A stretch of DNA of 64,000 bases from an uncultured Prevotellaceae bacterium (GCA_902789415.1 CADAOD010000018.1:1-64000); one strand, 5' to 3'; counted from the stretch's first letter, positions 53,394-62,409 are shown. The notes: a model not told the origin generated them from the letters alone. Translations and numbers: made by a program.

Positions 53394-56207
53394 TTATTCT
53401 GCGGGCATCATAATCACCTCTGCAGCGTTACCTGCCTTCAGCAGTTCTGCTACAAATGCGCTGATGGACTCAGTAGTCTGGGCGTTAACCACCTTCTCGT
53501 AGTCGGTATCAAAGTCCATACCGTACTTACGCCATGTGTTGATGCGGCCCAGCCAGTAGCTGTTCTGCTTGCGCTGGTCGCCCAGATTCTTCAACAGATA
53601 CTCCTTAACCTTCTGCAGCTTGTCGGCATCACAAGTCTTTGTCATTGCGTTCACCTCGTCGCGTAGAATCTTGTTGGCGATATCTGCCTTCTCAGGCTTC
53701 ATTGGGCACTGTGCCAAAATGTAAGCCTCAGTCTCGAAGTCGTTGCGGCTCATGTTTGCGGCAGCACCTACGGTGTAGGCTGCACTTGCGTCCTCGCGGA
53801 TCTTCTTCAGATACTCCATGCTCAGAATCTGACCAGCGATAGTGGCCTTAATGCTGTTCTCGAGTGTGTAAGGGATCTGCTTAGAGTACCAGTACATCAC
53901 TGCCATGGCCTTTGGTGTCTCAGCCTTGTGCTTGAAGTTGTTTACAACCTTACCCTTGAAGTCGCTTGATACGTCCTTGCTCTTCACAATCTTCTTGCTG
54001 CTGGGCAGCGAACCAAGATACTGCTCAATGAGTGGACGGATGGTTGCCTCGTCGTAGTTACCAATGATAGTGAACTCGTATGCTGCGGCATTTGCAGTGC
54101 GCTCCTTGGCAATCTGCAGGATGCGATCATAGCTTACGTTCTTGAGCTCGCTGGCCTCGATTGACTTGAATCGTGGGTTGTTGCAGCTTAATGTAGCCTG
54201 TAAAGAGTCGCTGAATACAGCCTCGGGCTGCAACAGGCGGTTCTTCAAGCTTACCTCTGTGGTCTGCATCAGGTTGTCGAACGACTTCTGGTCCTTATTG
54301 ATGTTGGTGAAGTTGAGGTAAACCAACTGGAGCATAGTCTCGATATCCTTAGGTGTAGAGCTACCGTTGATGTACTGACGGTTTGTGCTCATTGAGAATG
54401 ATGCGCTGGCAATCTTACCGGCCAGAGCCTTGGTGAGCTCGGTGTGTGAGAAGTTACCCAGTCCGCTGGCGTCGATCACGTCGTCGAACATCTTAATGTT
54501 AGCGAAGTCTTTCTCGCCATAAAGGGCAGAACCGCCGAAACCTTCACCACGCAGTAATACCTGGTCTTTCTTCAGGTCGGTCTTCTTCAGTACTACCTTC
54601 ACACCGTTAGAGAGTGTCAGCTCGGTATAGCCGAATTTATCATTCTTTGTTTCCTTCTTGATTGAACCCTTCTTTGGTAGAGTGGTCATCAAAGGCTCGT
54701 CCTTTACGTTATCTACGTAGGCTTCAATCTGGGCTGCGCGTGCAGCGGCAATAGCCTTCTTTACACCTTCCTCTGTAGGATAAACAGCACCTTCTTTCTC
54801 GTTGTTCATGCTCAGGACAACCAGGTTGCTGTCTTTCTCCGAGATCAGCTCCTTAATCAGGGCGTTAACAGCATCGATGGGGATAACAGGTACAATCTGC
54901 TTCATTGTCTCGTAAGTATAATCGATACTTGGAATTGGCTCGTTGGCCAGGAAGTGCTGAACATACTTGTTAACGAACTGGCGGTTGAAACGCTTATCCT
55001 TGTTAGAGTACTGCTTGTCGAGGTTGCTCAGATAGTCGGCTTTGAAGCGGCTGTACTCTGTTGGGGTAAATCCGAACTGAGAAGCGCGGCGAGCCTCAGT
55101 GAGGATAGCTGTCAGGGCAGCTTCGGTTTGTCCGTCCTTAGGCAGGAAACCAAGCTCAAAAGCATCAACAGTCTTTGAGAGCAGATACTCGCCATCACTG
55201 GCAAATGCCTGCAGGAAAGGACTCTCTGGCTTTTCGGCATACTCCTTCAGACGGTCTCTCAGCATAGAGAGGGCGGCATCCTTCATGTAGTCGGTAATCA
55301 GGTAAGCCATACTGCCTTTCAGAGTGTCGGGGAAAGCCTCATGCTTCATCAGCACCTCTAAGATATTATACTGTTGCTCCTTATCCTTGTCGATTACAAT
55401 GATAGGCTCTGCATTGTCGGGTACAGGGTAGGTGGTTACCTTCTCTGGATTTGCAGGCAGCTTGATGGTTGAGAACAAATCCTTGATCTTCTGCTCTACC
55501 TTGTCTACGTCAACATCACCTACAACAATGATACCCTGATTGTCAGGACGATACCACTTCTCGTAGTAAGCCTGCAGGAATGGACGCTCAAAGTTGTCGA
55601 TAATCTCCATCAAACCGATTGGCATACGGTGACCGTACTTAGAACCGGGATAGAGCTTGGGCAGGTCGCGCTCCAGCATACGCTGCTGGGCGCTGGTGCG
55701 CAGGCGCCACTCCTCGTGGATAACGCCACGCTCCTTTTCAATCTCCTCCTGCTCCAACAGCAGACCGTCGGCCCAGTCGAACAGTATCAGCAGACATGAG
55801 TCGACAATGCCCTCGCGAGTGGTGGGTACATTGCTGATGTTATATACGGTCTGATCGATTGATGTATATGCGTTCAAATCGGTACCGAACTTTACACCAA
55901 TGCTTTCGCACCAGCGCAACAGTTCGTTGCCCTTAAAGTGTTTCGAGCCGTTAAAGGCCATGTGCTCCAAGAAGTGGGCCAGACCACGCTGGTCGTCGTT
56001 CTCCTGAATAGAACCAACCTTCTGGGCGATGTAGAACTCTGCACGGTTCTCAGGCCAGTTGTTGTGGCGGATGTAGTAGGTCAGTCCGTTGTCAAGTTTA
56101 CCGATGCGAACATCGGGGTCTACGGGGATTGATGGCATCTGCATCTGTGCCATCATCATCATTGCGCCGAACATTGTCAGCATAATGGTCGATAGAATCT
56201 TCTTCAT
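53394..56207 (-). CDS. M16 family zinc metallopeptidase, two-module
   Basis: 937 residues with signal peptide MKKILSTIMLTMFGAMMMMA, so periplasmic or outer-membrane. The first module carries the inverted zinc motif H78-FLE-H82 (GLAHFLEHMAFNG) with third ligand E159 (EEIEKERGVIHEEW). Two further domains follow and end in a non-catalytic half, as in pitrilysin and insulinase. It likely degrades peptides in the periplasm. First gene of the run leading to metK and tyrS, with its own promoter. The substrate is not predictable. Confidence 0.93.
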   Translation of the reverse strand: MKKILSTIMLTMFGAMMMMAQMQMPSIPVDPDVRIGKLDNGLTYYIRHNNWPENRAEFYIAQKVGSIQENDDQRGLAHFLEHMAFNGSKHFKGNELLRWCESIGVKFGTDLNAYTSIDQTVYNISNVPTTREGIVDSCLLILFDWADGLLLEQEEIEKERGVIHEEWRLRTSAQQRMLERDLPKLYPGSKYGHRMPIGLMEIIDNFERPFLQAYYEKWYRPDNQGIIVVGDVDVDKVEQKIKDLFSTIKLPANPEKVTTYPVPDNAEPIIVIDKDKEQQYNILEVLMKHEAFPDTLKGSMAYLITDYMKDAALSMLRDRLKEYAEKPESPFLQAFASDGEYLLSKTVDAFELGFLPKDGQTEAALTAILTEARRASQFGFTPTEYSRFKADYLSNLDKQYSNKDKRFNRQFVNKYVQHFLANEPIPSIDYTYETMKQIVPVIPIDAVNALIKELISEKDSNLVVLSMNNEKEGAVYPTEEGVKKAIAAARAAQIEAYVDNVKDEPLMTTLPKKGSIKKETKNDKFGYTELTLSNGVKVVLKKTDLKKDQVLLRGEGFGGSALYGEKDFANIKMFDDVIDASGLGNFSHTELTKALAGKIASASFSMSTNRQYINGSSTPKDIETMLQLVYLNFTNINKDQKSFDNLMQTTEVSLKNRLLQPEAVFSDSLQATLSCNNPRFKSIEASELKNVSYDRILQIAKERTANAAAYEFTIIGNYDEATIRPLIEQYLGSLPSSKKIVKSKDVSSDFKGKVVNNFKHKAETPKAMAVMYWYSKQIPYTLENSIKATIAGQILSMEYLKKIREDASAAYTVGAAANMSRNDFETEAYILAQCPMKPEKADIANKILRDEVNAMTKTCDADKLQKVKEYLLKNLGDQRKQNSYWLGRINTWRKYGMDFDTDYEKVVNAQTTESISAFVAELLKAGNAAEVIMMPAE

Positions 56208-56249
56208 TACATTTAAGTTTGGTTGTTACATAAAATATTTTATCGGGTG

Positions 56250-56257
56250 CAAAGTTA
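56250..56257 (-). promoter_or_regulatory. Promoter of the M16 peptidase-metK operon
   Basis: TAACTTTG on the minus strand (56257-56250), 42 nt before ATG 56207, with TTTG at 56283-56280 (22-nt spacer). Confidence 0.6.
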
Positions 56258-56316
56258 CACCTTTTTTGCTTATTTATTGCAAATTCTACGTTAAACCTAC
56301 GTTAAAACTAAATAAC

Positions 56317-57546
56317 CTACACTAATAACCGCTTGGCAAAGTAGCGAACGGGATACCATACAGAGAGAAAACCTACAATCAGCACCGTGCAGAATATCAG
56401 AACGATGTCCTCGGGATGTACGCTTACGGGGTAGGCGTTAATTATAAATGTGCCGCTCGATGAGCCTAAGGCTACAATACCATATTGCTGTTGCAGCCAG
56501 CACAGGGTAAGACCGATGATGATGCCCAAGATGGCGCCGATAGCAGATATCATACGTCCCTCGAACAGGAAGATGCGAACTATCTGCTTGTCGCTTGCAC
56601 CAAGGTTGCGCAGTGTAACCACATCGTCTTTCTTGTCGATAATCAGCATCGACAGCGAACCGATGATGTTAAAGCAGGCCACCATCAGGATGAAGGTGAG
56701 GAAGATATAGGCTATCAGCTTCTCAATCTTCATAATCTTAAAAGTGTCGTCCTGCTGCTCAAAGCGGTCTTTTACTACAAACTTACTGCCGCACAGCTGT
56801 TTTATCTGATCTTTCGTCTTGTCGAAGTTGCTGCCTGGCTTCAGTCGCAGTTCGAGCGAAGAGAGCATGCCTTGCTGTCCGAATATGCGACGGGCAAATG
56901 CGATGCTGGTAAGAATGTAGTTTTTGTCGTAGCGCGACTGTTTTACGCTAAACAGTACGCCTGGCGAGTAGAGCTCATCTTCTTCAAAAGCTTCGTCGGG
57001 GTTGGTCATATCCAACTGTCCTTCGCGGCGTGGGGCATAGATGTGTATGGGCTCTTCGTAGGTGTAGCCTGTGCCTAATGTCTCGGCCAGTCGGATACCT
57101 AATGTGCCGTAATCCATATCGGCAGCATGCAGACTGAAATCGCCATCGCCTACCAAAATCTCGTTGATGTGGGTAAGCTGGGCAAAGTTATCGTCAACAC
57201 CTTTGATTACAACCATCGCCTGTCGGCCACGATAGATGGCCAGTGCCATATCTTCTACGCTCTCGGTAGCGACCTCTATCTCAGGCAGTTGCCTGATTTT
57301 AGTCAGTATCGGGTCGTCGGCAGCTACGGTCTTTCCTTCTACAGGCACCACTTTTAGTTGTGGGTCGAAACTGGTAAAGAAGGTTGCTACCAGGTCGTGA
57401 AAACCATTAAACACCGATAGTGTAACCACCAATGCCATGGTAGCTACGGCCACACCAACCACCGAAATACCACTGATGACATTGATGGCATGAGTGGATT
57501 TCTTTGAGAACAGATACCTTCGAGCTATAAAGAAGGGAAAATTCAC
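56317..57546 (-). CDS. FtsX-like permease, LolC/LolE type
   Basis: 409-residue inner-membrane permease of a MacB/Lol-type ABC transporter. The first membrane helix lies in NVISGISVVGVAVATMALVV, a large periplasmic domain spans about residues 45-270, and three C-terminal helices follow (IAYIFLTFILMVACFNIIGS, MISAIGAILGIIIGLTLCWL and IVLIFCTVLIVGFLSVWYPV). FFIARRYLFSKKSTHAINVI is the LolC/E start. The family extracts lipoproteins for transport to the outer membrane. No ABC ATPase (LolD) gene is adjacent. Last gene of aroQ-methyltransferase-rbfA-lolE. Confidence 0.88.
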   Translation of the reverse strand: MNFPFFIARRYLFSKKSTHAINVISGISVVGVAVATMALVVTLSVFNGFHDLVATFFTSFDPQLKVVPVEGKTVAADDPILTKIRQLPEIEVATESVEDMALAIYRGRQAMVVIKGVDDNFAQLTHINEILVGDGDFSLHAADMDYGTLGIRLAETLGTGYTYEEPIHIYAPRREGQLDMTNPDEAFEEDELYSPGVLFSVKQSRYDKNYILTSIAFARRIFGQQGMLSSLELRLKPGSNFDKTKDQIKQLCGSKFVVKDRFEQQDDTFKIMKIEKLIAYIFLTFILMVACFNIIGSLSMLIIDKKDDVVTLRNLGASDKQIVRIFLFEGRMISAIGAILGIIIGLTLCWLQQQYGIVALGSSSGTFIINAYPVSVHPEDIVLIFCTVLIVGFLSVWYPVRYFAKRLLV

Positions 57547-57566
57547 CTTTTTACTTTTTTATCTGT

Positions 57567-57902
57567 TTACTTCTTCAAAAGTTCATCGATGCGCTCAATG
57601 TAGTCGAGCGAGTCGTCGATAAAGAATCGCAGCTCTGGGATGATACGCATCTGATTTCTTACGCGAGTGCCTAACTCGTAGCGTATCTGCTTGCTATTGG
57701 CATTGATGTTAGCCAATATCTCCTCGCCCTTTTCGCTGGGGAATACGCTAAGATAGGCGGTGCAGATACTCAGGTCGGGTGAGATCTTGGTACGTGTAAC
57801 CGATATCATCACGCCGTGAGTGGCACGCGTTTGCTGCTGGAATATCAGCGAGAGCTCCTTTTGTAGCAATCTCGCAATTTTGTTTTGTCTTGTCTCTTGC
57901 AT
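57567..57902 (-). CDS. rbfA: Ribosome-binding factor A
   Basis: 111-residue KH-fold protein needed for late 30S subunit maturation and cold adaptation. It starts MQETRQNKIARLLQKELSLI, as is usual for RbfA, with ISVTRTKISPDLSICTAYLS as the central strand and LGTRVRNQMRIIPELRFFID, then DDSLDYIERIDELL. Full length. It lies 20 nt before the LolE-type permease gene and 24 nt after the methyltransferase gene, a typical Bacteroidetes order. Confidence 0.96.
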   Translation of the reverse strand: MQETRQNKIARLLQKELSLIFQQQTRATHGVMISVTRTKISPDLSICTAYLSVFPSEKGEEILANINANSKQIRYELGTRVRNQMRIIPELRFFIDDSLDYIERIDELLKK

Positions 57903-57926
57903 CTCTTAAATCTTGCTTCTAAATTG

Positions 57927-58553
57927 TTATTTCTTTCTTATCAATGTCAGTCCGTCTCTTAGTGGCAGTATCACCTGCTCTACACGAGTGTCGCGGGCTA
58001 TATAGTCGTTAAATGTCTCAATGCCTTGAGTCTGTCGGTCCTTGTCGTAGGCGTGGTCAATCACATGCCCGTCCCAAAGGGTGTTGTCGGCCAAAATAAA
58101 ACCGCCTGGTTTCAGGATACTCATCACCATCTCGTAGCAGTCGCGATAGGTGCGCTTGTCACCATCCATGAAAGCCATATCAAAAGTAATGCCTAACTTA
58201 GGAGCCTCTTGTAGCGCATCGCCGATAATGAAGTTAATCTTATCGCCCACGCTCGAACCTTCAATCCACGGACGTGTAAAATCCTCCATCTCGTCGTTAA
58301 TCTCAAAGGTGTACAAGCGTCCGCCTTCGTCCAATCCCTCAGCCATCGATATGGCGCTGTAGCCGCTAAAGGTGCCAATCTCTAAGATGTTTTGTGGGCG
58401 AATCATCTTCACCAGCATCTTAAGCAATCGGCCTTGCAAGTGTCCACTCGCCATACGTCCGTGAATGGTGTGTATGTGGGTGGCTCGCCATAGTCGGTAC
58501 AGGTAGTCGGGCTCTGGCTCCGTATGTTGCAGGATATACTCGTCGAGCGTCAT
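57927..58553 (-). CDS. SAM-dependent O-methyltransferase (class I, family 3)
   Basis: 208 residues from MTLDEYILQHTEPEPDYLYR. The SAM-binding motif is NILEIGTFSGYSAISMAEGL, followed by acidic YTFEINDEMEDFTRPW, and the metal-binding segment AFMDGDKRTYRDCYEMV with ILADNTLWDGHVID. These match the catechol/caffeoyl-CoA O-methyltransferase type, which needs a divalent cation. ATG 58553 overlaps the aroQ stop as ATGA, preferred to a longer frame that would run deep into aroQ. The natural substrate is unknown. Confidence 0.9.
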   Translation of the reverse strand: MTLDEYILQHTEPEPDYLYRLWRATHIHTIHGRMASGHLQGRLLKMLVKMIRPQNILEIGTFSGYSAISMAEGLDEGGRLYTFEINDEMEDFTRPWIEGSSVGDKINFIIGDALQEAPKLGITFDMAFMDGDKRTYRDCYEMVMSILKPGGFILADNTLWDGHVIDHAYDKDRQTQGIETFNDYIARDTRVEQVILPLRDGLTLIRKK

Positions 58554-58966
58554 CCCTTCAAAGCTTCTATGGCCAAACGGTACGAGTCGAGACCGAAGCC
58601 GAGAATTACACCCTTGCAGGCGCATGAGATCATCGACTTATGACGGAACTCCTCGCGCTGGTGCACATTCGAGATGTGAACCTCAATCACAGGTGCCTTG
58701 AGCGAACGGATGCAGTCCTGCAGGGCAATGGATGTGTGGGTGTAAGCGCCAGCATTCAGCACAATGCCGTCGTAGCTAAAGCCAACTTCTTGCATCTTGT
58801 TAATCAGCTCACCCTCTACGTTGCTCTGATAGTACTCGATGTCGATGTCGGCAAAGCGCTTGCGCAACTCAGGCAGGTACGTCTCGAACGATGACGAACC
58901 ATATATGCCTGGCTCTCTCTGGCCCAACAAGTTCAGGTTCGGACCATTGATAATCAGAATCTTCAT
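58550..58966 (-). CDS. aroQ: 3-Dehydroquinate dehydratase, type II
   Basis: 138-residue enzyme of the shikimate pathway that dehydrates 3-dehydroquinate. It starts MKILIINGPNLNLLGQREPG, with the catalytic tyrosine Y22 in GIYGSSSFE. Next come YYQSNVEGELINKMQEV and GIVLNAGAYTHTSIALQDCI, then the histidine motif VIEVHISNVHQREEFRHKSM. Full length for the dodecameric type II family. First gene of a four-gene run and coupled to the methyltransferase. It shares a symmetric divergent promoter region with xerD. Confidence 0.97.
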   Translation of the reverse strand: MKILIINGPNLNLLGQREPGIYGSSSFETYLPELRKRFADIDIEYYQSNVEGELINKMQEVGFSYDGIVLNAGAYTHTSIALQDCIRSLKAPVIEVHISNVHQREEFRHKSMISCACKGVILGFGLDSYRLAIEALKG

Positions 58967-58993
58967 TTTTATAACTTTGTATTAATACGGCTG

Positions 58994-59041
58994 CAAAGGT
59001 ACGAATATTTTTCTATATATAGAAAATTTTTAGTAACTTTG
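58994..59041. promoter_or_regulatory. Symmetric divergent promoters of aroQ and xerD
   Basis: TACCTTTG on the minus strand (59001-58994) serves aroQ and TAACTTTG on the plus strand (59034-59041) serves xerD. Exactly midway lies an 18-bp palindrome, TTTTCTATATATAGAAAA (59009-59026). Each box is separated from it by 7 nt. The palindrome covers the -33 region of both promoters. Confidence 0.65.
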
Positions 59042-59051
59042 CACCAAATTT

Positions 59052-59960
59052 ATGCAAATGATTGACCAAAAGGACATTGTAAAGGCTTATGTGCGCTATC
59101 TAAAGCTGCAACGTAACATGTCGGGCAATACGCTCGATGCTTATCAGCGCGACCTTCGTAAACTGCTCGATTATCTTAGACATGAGCAGATAGCTATTCG
59201 CGATGTTACGTTGACCGACTTAGAACATTTCTCGGCCAGTTTGCATGATATTGGCATTCATCCCCGTTCGCAATGTCGCATTCTAAGTGGTATCCGTAGC
59301 TTTTTTAAGTTCGCTCAGTTGGATGGCTATCGTGACGACGATCCTACCGAGTTGCTGGAGTCGCCACAGATAGGCGATCATCTGCCCGAGGTGCTCACCA
59401 CTCAGGAGGTTGACTGTCTCGAAGAAAGTATCGACCTTTCTAAATGGGAGGGCCATCGCAATCGTGCCATCATCGAGGTACTCTTTTCGTGTGGATTGCG
59501 TGTCAGCGAGTTGGTTAATCTTAAACTCTCCGACCTTTATCTCGACGAAGAGTATGTTCGAGTTTTGGGTAAAGGCTCTAAAGAACGCTTGGTACCTATC
59601 TCGCCTAAGGCCATTCAGGAACTGCGTTACTGGTTTAATGATCGCAACCTGATGAAGATAAAACCTGGAGAAGAAGACTATGTGTTCCTTAATCGTCGTG
59701 GTGCCCATCTTACTCGCACCATGATTCTCATTATGATTAAAGCCCAGGCCAAGGAAGCCGGCATCCAAAAGACCATCTCTCCTCACACCCTGCGCCACTC
59801 CTTTGCCACAGCCTTACTCGAAGGCGGCGCTGACCTCCGCTTCATCCAAGCCCTCTTAGGTCACGAGAACATTGGCACCACCGAAATCTACACCCACATC
59901 GACACCTCAACCCTGCGCCAAGAAATCTTAGAGCATCACCCGAGGAATATGAAGAAATAA
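59052..59960 (+). CDS. xerD: Tyrosine recombinase XerD
   Basis: 302-residue site-specific recombinase that, with XerC, resolves chromosome dimers at dif. The N-terminal SAM-like domain contains YLKLQRNMSGNTLDAYQRDL. The catalytic domain has R150 (FSCGLRVSELV), K174 (GKGSKER), H245 and R248 (SPHTLRHSFAT), H271 (LGHENIGTT) and the nucleophile Y280 (TEIYTHID). All six residues are present, so it should be active. ATG 59052 follows the promoter by 10 nt; 59058 is possible. It converges with murI with 2 bp between the stop codons. Confidence 0.95.
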   Translation: MQMIDQKDIVKAYVRYLKLQRNMSGNTLDAYQRDLRKLLDYLRHEQIAIRDVTLTDLEHFSASLHDIGIHPRSQCRILSGIRSFFKFAQLDGYRDDDPTELLESPQIGDHLPEVLTTQEVDCLEESIDLSKWEGHRNRAIIEVLFSCGLRVSELVNLKLSDLYLDEEYVRVLGKGSKERLVPISPKAIQELRYWFNDRNLMKIKPGEEDYVFLNRRGAHLTRTMILIMIKAQAKEAGIQKTISPHTLRHSFATALLEGGADLRFIQALLGHENIGTTEIYTHIDTSTLRQEILEHHPRNMKK

Positions 59961-59962
59961 AA

Positions 59963-60796
59963 TTATCCTAATGTAATGTTTTCGACCTCTACGGGCTCGT
60001 GGAGGAAGATTTGGGCTTGTTCCTTGAACTTGTTGGGGTTCTCGGTGGTGAGGTAGTGTACACCTGCACCTTTAGAGCATTTGGCTTCGATATTTGGATG
60101 ACGCTCCAAATATTGTTTCAGACTCTCGGCTACGTATTCGCCTTGGGGTACAACACGTACTCCTGCGGGTAGATACTTCAGAATCTTAGGCATCAACAAG
60201 GGATAATGGGTGCAGCCTAAGATGATGGTATCGATATCTGAATCCTTACGCATAATCTCGTCGATGCGCTTTTTTACAAAGTAGTCGGCACCTGGCGAGT
60301 CGGCCTCGTTGTATTCTACCAATGGTACCCAGAAGGGGCAGGCCACGCCTGATACCTTGATATCTGGGAATAGCTTGTGAATCTCAAGATCGTAGCTCTC
60401 ACTCTTAATGGTTCCTTCGGTTGCTAATACGCCAACGTGTCTGGAAGAGGTGAGATCGCCAATCACCTCAGCTGTAGGACGGATGATACCTAATACGCGG
60501 CGTTCGGCATCTATCTGTGGCAGATCGTTCTGCTGGATGGTGCGTAGTGCTTTGGCCGAGGCTGTGTTACACCCTAAGATAACTAGGTGGCAACCCATCT
60601 CAAACAGTCTTACTACGGCTTGGCGCGTAAACTCATAAACCACGTCGAACGAACGTGGTCCATAAGGCGCACGGGCATTGTCGCCCAAATAAAGATAATC
60701 GTATTCGGGGAGCAGCTGGCGGATGCCATGCAGGATGGTAAGTCCGCCGTAACCGCTATCAAAAATACCAATTGGTCCTGGATTACTTGAGAGCAT
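59963..60796 (-). CDS. murI: Glutamate racemase
   Basis: 277-residue enzyme that makes D-glutamate for peptidoglycan, the substrate of MurD encoded elsewhere in the window. It starts GPIGIFDSGYGGLTILHGIR. The catalytic cysteines are C76 (VILGCNTASA) and C195 (IILGCTHYPLL), with GDNARAPYGPRSF between. Full length and intact. Its start overlaps the third ompH-like gene by 14 nt, so it belongs to the bamA-ompH run. Confidence 0.96.
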   Translation of the reverse strand: MLSSNPGPIGIFDSGYGGLTILHGIRQLLPEYDYLYLGDNARAPYGPRSFDVVYEFTRQAVVRLFEMGCHLVILGCNTASAKALRTIQQNDLPQIDAERRVLGIIRPTAEVIGDLTSSRHVGVLATEGTIKSESYDLEIHKLFPDIKVSGVACPFWVPLVEYNEADSPGADYFVKKRIDEIMRKDSDIDTIILGCTHYPLLMPKILKYLPAGVRVVPQGEYVAESLKQYLERHPNIEAKCSKGAGVHYLTTENPNKFKEQAQIFLHEPVEVENITLG

Positions 60797-61301
60797 CCTT
60801 AACTATTTCGTTGATATCTTCGCCCAGAGCGGGATTGATGAATGGACAGGCATCGCTGTCGGTATTGACGATGAGTGCCAGACCACGTTGCTGCGCAATA
60901 GCGCTAAGCGTCTCGTTAAGACGAGTCTTGAGGGCATTCATTGCCTCCTTCTCAGCAGTTTCGATCTCCTTAGTACTCTTGTTCTTAAACAAGATATTCT
61001 GCTGCATCAGTTCCTGAAGTTCCGACTGGCGCTTCTGCAGGATACTTTTGGGAAACTCGCGCTGTCCATCAAGAAATTCCTCGTACTTCCTGTTGAATTC
61101 GTCTTCTACACGCTTGGCCTCAGCCTGATACTTGGCTTTGAGGTCGGCCATCTGCTGCTGAACCAGCGTATAGTCGGTCATCGACTGGATGGCAGCCTGA
61201 TAACTCAGGTAGCCAAACTTGATGGGTGATGTAGCGGCTTCGTCCTGTGCAAATGCATGGAGCGATACGAATGCCACAAGAAGTACGAGGAAACGTTTCA
61301 T
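60783..61301 (-). CDS. OmpH/Skp family periplasmic chaperone (third copy)
   Basis: 172 residues with signal peptide MKRFLVLLVAFVSLHAFAQ. The mature protein opens IKFGYLSYQAAIQSMTDYTL and then is a long charged alpha-hairpin (YQAEAKRVEDEFNRKYEEFL, KSILQKRQSELQELMQQNIL), as in Skp, which holds unfolded outer-membrane proteins. It ends with RGLALIVNTDSDACPFINPA. It differs more from the other two copies and has a different signal peptide. Overlaps murI by 14 nt. Confidence 0.88.
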   Translation of the reverse strand: MKRFLVLLVAFVSLHAFAQDEAATSPIKFGYLSYQAAIQSMTDYTLVQQQMADLKAKYQAEAKRVEDEFNRKYEEFLDGQREFPKSILQKRQSELQELMQQNILFKNKSTKEIETAEKEAMNALKTRLNETLSAIAQQRGLALIVNTDSDACPFINPALGEDINEIVKDALK

Positions 61302-61332
61302 GATGTTATGATTTTGTTATTTAACTTGCGGA

Positions 61333-61836
61333 TTACTTCAAACCTAACTTGGCCTTTACCTGAGCGGTTACATCGGTAGAGAGAGTTGTGCTGATGTAAG
61401 GCAGCGAGTTGTTCTCCATGATGTAAACATACTGTCCAGCCTGACCTACAGCCTTGATAGCATCGATAATCTTAACCTGGATAGCCTGCATCTTCTCGGC
61501 AGAAGCCTTCTGCAAAGCCTGCTGGTTGTCCTGATAGCTCTGCTGAATCTTAGTGTACATATCCTGCAGTTCCTGCTGGCGGCGCTGCTTGATGTTCTCG
61601 GGCAGTGTAGCCTGCTCCTTCTCGAAAGCCTCACCCTTCTTCTGCAGTTCGTCCTGCATGCTCTTTAGGTCAGCCTCATACTGGTCTTGCAGTGCCTTAA
61701 TCTCATTCTGAGCCTTTGTAAACTCAGGCATAGCCTGCATAATCTCCTGGGTGTTCACATGGCCGAACTTTCCCTGTGCATTGGCGGTAGTGAAACCGCA
61801 GATTGCGCAAAGTGCGCAGATAATCAATTTTTTCAT
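61333..61836 (-). CDS. OmpH/Skp family periplasmic chaperone (second copy)
   Basis: 167 residues with signal peptide MKKLIICALCAICGFTTANA and mature start KFGHVNTQEIMQAMPEFTKA. A Q/E/K-rich helical hairpin (LQDQYEADLKSMQDELQKKG, QRRQQELQDMYTKIQQSYQD) is followed by VGQAGQYVYIMENNSLPYIS. The signal peptide is almost the same as in the first copy, also at DNA level, which points to tandem duplication. Likely partner of BamA in outer-membrane protein delivery. Confidence 0.9.
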   Translation of the reverse strand: MKKLIICALCAICGFTTANAQGKFGHVNTQEIMQAMPEFTKAQNEIKALQDQYEADLKSMQDELQKKGEAFEKEQATLPENIKQRRQQELQDMYTKIQQSYQDNQQALQKASAEKMQAIQVKIIDAIKAVGQAGQYVYIMENNSLPYISTTLSTDVTAQVKAKLGLK

Positions 61837-61882
61837 ATTACTTATTGTTTTTAATTATTATTTTTCAATTCTCAATTCTCAA

Positions 61883-62398
61883 TTAGTTTGCGTATCCAAG
61901 CTTACGGAGCACCTCGGATGAGATGTCGATCTTTGGTGAGCTGAAGATGATGCCAGCCTCGCTGGCGCGATCAAGTACCAACTGATAGCCTCGCAGGTCG
62001 GCGATATCTTTAACTACGTTGTAAACTTCTTCCTGAATGGGGTTCATCAGGGCAGTACGCTTCTTAAACAGTTCGCCCTCAGGACCGAAGTAGTGCTTCT
62101 TCAGCTCAGCAGCCTGCTTCTCCTTAGCTACGATTGCATCCTGCTTAGCTTTCTTCTGCTCCTTTGAGAGGAATACTACTTCGTTCTGGTAGTTCTTATA
62201 TAGTGTCTGTGCCTCGGTATTCAGGGCGTCTACCTCAGCCTGCCACTGCTTTGATACCTGACCTAACTGCTCGTTGGCACGCTCGTAGGCTGGGATGTTC
62301 TTCAGGATATACTCCATGTCGATTACAGCCACCTTCTGGGCGTTGACGCTTGTGAAACCACAGATTGCGCAAATTGCGCAGATAATCAATTTCTTCAT
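61883..62398 (-). CDS. OmpH/Skp family periplasmic chaperone (first copy)
   Basis: 171 residues with signal peptide MKKLIICAICAICGFTSVNA and mature start KVAVIDMEYILKNIPAYERA, the usual OmpH opening. The helical hairpin includes WQAEVDALNTEAQTLYKNYQ and KAKQDAIVAKEKQAAELKKH. It ends LVLDRASEAGIIFSSPKIDI. It follows bamA by 11 nt, so outer-membrane assembly and its chaperones are expressed together. Confidence 0.92.
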   Translation of the reverse strand: MKKLIICAICAICGFTSVNAQKVAVIDMEYILKNIPAYERANEQLGQVSKQWQAEVDALNTEAQTLYKNYQNEVVFLSKEQKKAKQDAIVAKEKQAAELKKHYFGPEGELFKKRTALMNPIQEEVYNVVKDIADLRGYQLVLDRASEAGIIFSSPKIDISSEVLRKLGYAN

Positions 62399-62409
62399 AA
62401 CCGTATAAT

